Below, one piece after another: positions 62,439 through 64,000 of a DNA stretch of 64,000 nt. A program made the position numbers and the translations under genes. Position 1 is the first letter of the stretch, and each line of letters starts with the position of its first letter. Under the pieces are notes generated by a model. The model ran no database searches and was not told where the DNA came from. It saw nothing but the letters and a program-made list of their open reading frames with translations. Origin of the DNA: Bacteroidota bacterium (GTDB taxonomy: Bacteria > Bacteroidota > Bacteroidia > Chitinophagales > Chitinophagaceae); contig JAFDXL010000002.1 in assembly GCA_018267955.1 (NCBI GenBank), positions 62,001-126,000 on the forward strand, written 5' to 3'.

Positions 62439-63422
62439 TTAAACGGCCAGTACTCTTATCATATCCAGCATGTCTATGCTCATGCAGCTATTTACTTTTA
62501 CCGCATTCTCAAATGGCGTGAATACAATTTTACCATTGATGATGCCGGCCATTACCTGCGTTTGCCCGGCCCTTAATGCCAATACTGCAGCATGGCCCAG
62601 GCGGCTTGCAAGAATTCTGTCTGCGCAACTGGGGCTACCCCCTCTTTGTATATGTCCTAATACTGCAGAGCGCACATCCAGTTGCGGAAATCTTTGGATC
62701 ACAGCCGCATGTAATTCTTTAGCCCCGCCAAACTCGTCTCCTTCTGCCACTACAATTATATGTACTGTTTTCTTGCGGCGTTCGTCATTGTCTATACGTT
62801 CCAGCACATCTTCAATGTTGGTAGCAGTTTCCGGTATTAAAATATCTTCTGCACCGCAGGCAATACCACTGTGCAAAGCTATATAGCCGGCGTCGCGCCC
62901 CATTACCTCCACTATAAACAGCCGGTCGTGTGCTTCCGCCGTATCGCGTATCTTATCAATTGCTTCCACTGCAGTATTTACCGCGGTATCAAACCCTATG
63001 GTAAAGTCTGTTCCTGCAAGGTCTTTGTCTATGGTGCCGGGCAGCCCCACAGCCGGTATGGTATATTGCTTAAAGAAAGCTGTTGCACCTCTGAATGTTC
63101 CGTCGCCGCCTATCAGCACCAGGCCTTCAATGCCATGTTTCTGCAATTGGTCGTATGCCTTAGCCATCCCCTCGGGTGTCATAAAAGCTTTACTGCGGGC
63201 CGTCTTCAAAATAGTGCCGCCTCGTTGTATGATGTTCGCAACATCTTTAGCTTCCATTTCGCTGATCTCCCCTTCTATCATCCCCTGGTATCCGCGGTGT
63301 ATACCAAACACTTCCATGCCATGATATTTTGCAGTACGCACTACCGCGCGGATAGCGGCATTCATACCCGGGCTATCACCGCCCGATGTCATTACACCTA
63401 TCTTCTTAATAACATTTCCCAT
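62439..63422 (-). CDS. pfkA: ATP-dependent 6-phosphofructokinase
   Basis: 327 residues. Motifs: 'MTSGGDSPGMNAAIRA' (ATP site), 'LIGGDGTFRGA' (Gly at the position that marks ATP use), 'VGLPGTIDKDLAGTDFTIG' with catalytic Asp, and 'EVMGRDAGYIALHSG'. In most bacterial enzymes this motif reads GTIDND; here Asn is Lys, while both Asp are kept. Commits fructose 6-phosphate to glycolysis. A TACTTTG box 30 bp upstream may be its promoter. Confidence 0.95.
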   Translation of the reverse strand: MGNVIKKIGVMTSGGDSPGMNAAIRAVVRTAKYHGMEVFGIHRGYQGMIEGEISEMEAKDVANIIQRGGTILKTARSKAFMTPEGMAKAYDQLQKHGIEGLVLIGGDGTFRGATAFFKQYTIPAVGLPGTIDKDLAGTDFTIGFDTAVNTAVEAIDKIRDTAEAHDRLFIVEVMGRDAGYIALHSGIACGAEDILIPETATNIEDVLERIDNDERRKKTVHIIVVAEGDEFGGAKELHAAVIQRFPQLDVRSAVLGHIQRGGSPSCADRILASRLGHAAVLALRAGQTQVMAGIINGKIVFTPFENAVKVNSCMSIDMLDMIRVLAV

Positions 63423-63451
63423 ATCTATATGTATTTATAATGATCATGCCG

Positions 63452-63458
63452 CAAAGTA
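63452..63458 (-). promoter_or_regulatory. Possible -7 box of pfkA
   Basis: TACTTTG on the minus strand, followed by GCGGC, as in front of fabG. Weak, because the spacing differs from the consensus TAnnTTTG. Confidence 0.35.
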
Positions 63459-63518
63459 TGCCATGAAAGTATAAAAATCTATCGCTCACAAAAGTTACTA
63501 AAAAGTTGTTTTCTGAAA

Positions 63519-63549
63519 TAAAAAAGGTCGTTGCACGATAACAACGACC
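63519..63549 (-). terminator. Terminator after the carbonic anhydrase gene
   Basis: GGTCGTTG / CAACGACC stem (8 bp, 63526-63549) with an 8-base loop, followed on the minus strand by TTTTTTATTTC. It lies about 39 bp after the stop codon. Confidence 0.78.
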
Positions 63550-63587
63550 CTACCTGACTACTACAACAGGTATTTTTACCCTATATC

Positions 63588-64000
63588 TTAGGCTGCCATT
63601 TCACTATCGGCAGTTACTGTATTTATGATGCCTTCTTCTTCGTAGAAAGTTATCTTGCCGGTAGCTACATCATACATGGCAGGCACTATTCCTACTTTGC
63701 CTTCTGCTACCAGTTTTTTTATAATACTACTACGTTCCAGTATCTCTTTCACTGAATTGTTCACATTTAATTTAGCTACAGCATTCACATACTCCGGGTT
63801 TTTGCCTGTGCGATCGTCCATAATGGTTTGCTCCTGTACAGTAGCCGGCTGTATCTTATCCATAATAGAGGTGATATGCCCCAGCTCTACATGGTCGCAG
63901 GCAGCTTTAATGGCGCCACAGCCGGTATGTCCCAATACTACTACCAGGCAAGATCCTACTACTCCTGTAGCATATTCCAGCGATCCCAGTATCCCTTCGG
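63588..64000 (-). CDS. Beta-class carbonic anhydrase (5' end beyond window)
   Basis: 137 codons are in the window; the gene is cut by the right edge, so the start is missing. Readable frame continues from position 64000: 'EGILGSLEYATGVVG', then 'SCLVVLGHTGCGAIKAACD', where the His and Cys of HTGC are two of the zinc ligands of beta-carbonic anhydrases. The first zinc Cys and the Asp-Arg dyad lie upstream, outside the window. Interconverts CO2 and bicarbonate. The C-terminus has the usual 'VGIVPAMYDVATGKITFY'. Confidence 0.9.
   Translation of the reverse strand, partial: EGILGSLEYATGVVGSCLVVVLGHTGCGAIKAACDHVELGHITSIMDKIQPATVQEQTIMDDRTGKNPEYVNAVAKLNVNNSVKEILERSSIIKKLVAEGKVGIVPAMYDVATGKITFYEEEGIINTVTADSEMAA

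Noticed and set aside
62871-63440. Plus-strand open frame of 189 codons opposite pfkA
   Set aside because: Antisense shadow; pfkA is clear by its motifs.

Overview
The window looks like a chromosomal segment of a gliding-type Bacteroidota, most likely a member of the Chitinophagaceae or a close relative. The evidence is a complete gldK-gldL-gldM-gldN set for the type IX secretion system (T9SS) and gliding motor, several secreted proteins with T9SS type A or type B C-terminal sorting domains, FecI/FecR-TonB receptor-DUF4249 clusters, HemD next to a DUF4271 membrane protein, and promoters with the Bacteroidota -7 box TAnnTTTG. No transposase, integrase, phage gene or CRISPR array was seen. Genus assignment is an inference.

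Layout. 1-9 kb: a periplasmic double-PDZ protein, a ComB-like 2-phosphosulfolactate phosphatase, the gldKLMN operon (minus strand) closed by a strong terminator, and a DUF255 thioredoxin-fold protein. 9-14 kb: heme-related genes (hemD with DUF4271; hemW on the plus strand) and small secreted or hydrolase genes. 14.6-19.1 kb: a 1503-residue adhesin-like protein exported by T9SS (type B). 19.2-27.4 kb: a sigma/anti-sigma-controlled outer-membrane uptake cluster with two TonB-dependent receptors, each followed by a DUF4249 lipoprotein. 27.5-31 kb: two more T9SS type A cargo proteins, one a C10 (streptopain-like) cysteine protease with a small secreted protein 1 bp downstream. 31.4-33.3 kb: a LytTR/LytS-type two-component pair. 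34.4-34.7 kb: two arrays of a helically phased GTTAGCA repeat, ten units in all.

34.7-43 kb holds a minus-strand copper island: an AraC regulator with an N-terminal HMA-like domain, the CopA P-type ATPase, an FNR/2Fe-2S reductase, a copper chaperone, a multicopper oxidase with an extra C-terminal CopB-like domain, and a small heavy-metal-binding protein, with DedA and PII-like genes beyond. The island has a recognisable promoter at its head and a complex nested inverted repeat before the oxidase gene. 43-51.6 kb: a CPA2-type antiporter, several hypothetical genes, an enoyl-reductase-like MDR protein, a methyltransferase, a Crp/Fnr regulator with a possible operator, a DUF983 protein, and an AraC pseudogene containing a REP-like element. 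51.8 kb: tRNA-Asn. 51.9-64 kb: mostly housekeeping genes (glycosyltransferase, rlmN, fabH, fabG, pfkA, a DsbA-family protein, an endonuclease/exonuclease/phosphatase, a secreted serine hydrolase), ending in a beta-carbonic anhydrase cut by the window edge.

How they fit together: GldKLMN would export the T9SS cargo found at 14.6, 27.6, 29.2 and 56.1 kb. The ECF sigma/FecR pair probably drives the TonB receptors. The copper genes form one sense-detoxify-efflux unit. No completely new system is proven here. The items most worth following up are the phased repeat arrays, a small promoter-to-terminator transcription unit at 31.17-31.43 kb, the C10 protease partner gene and the unusual protein fusions.
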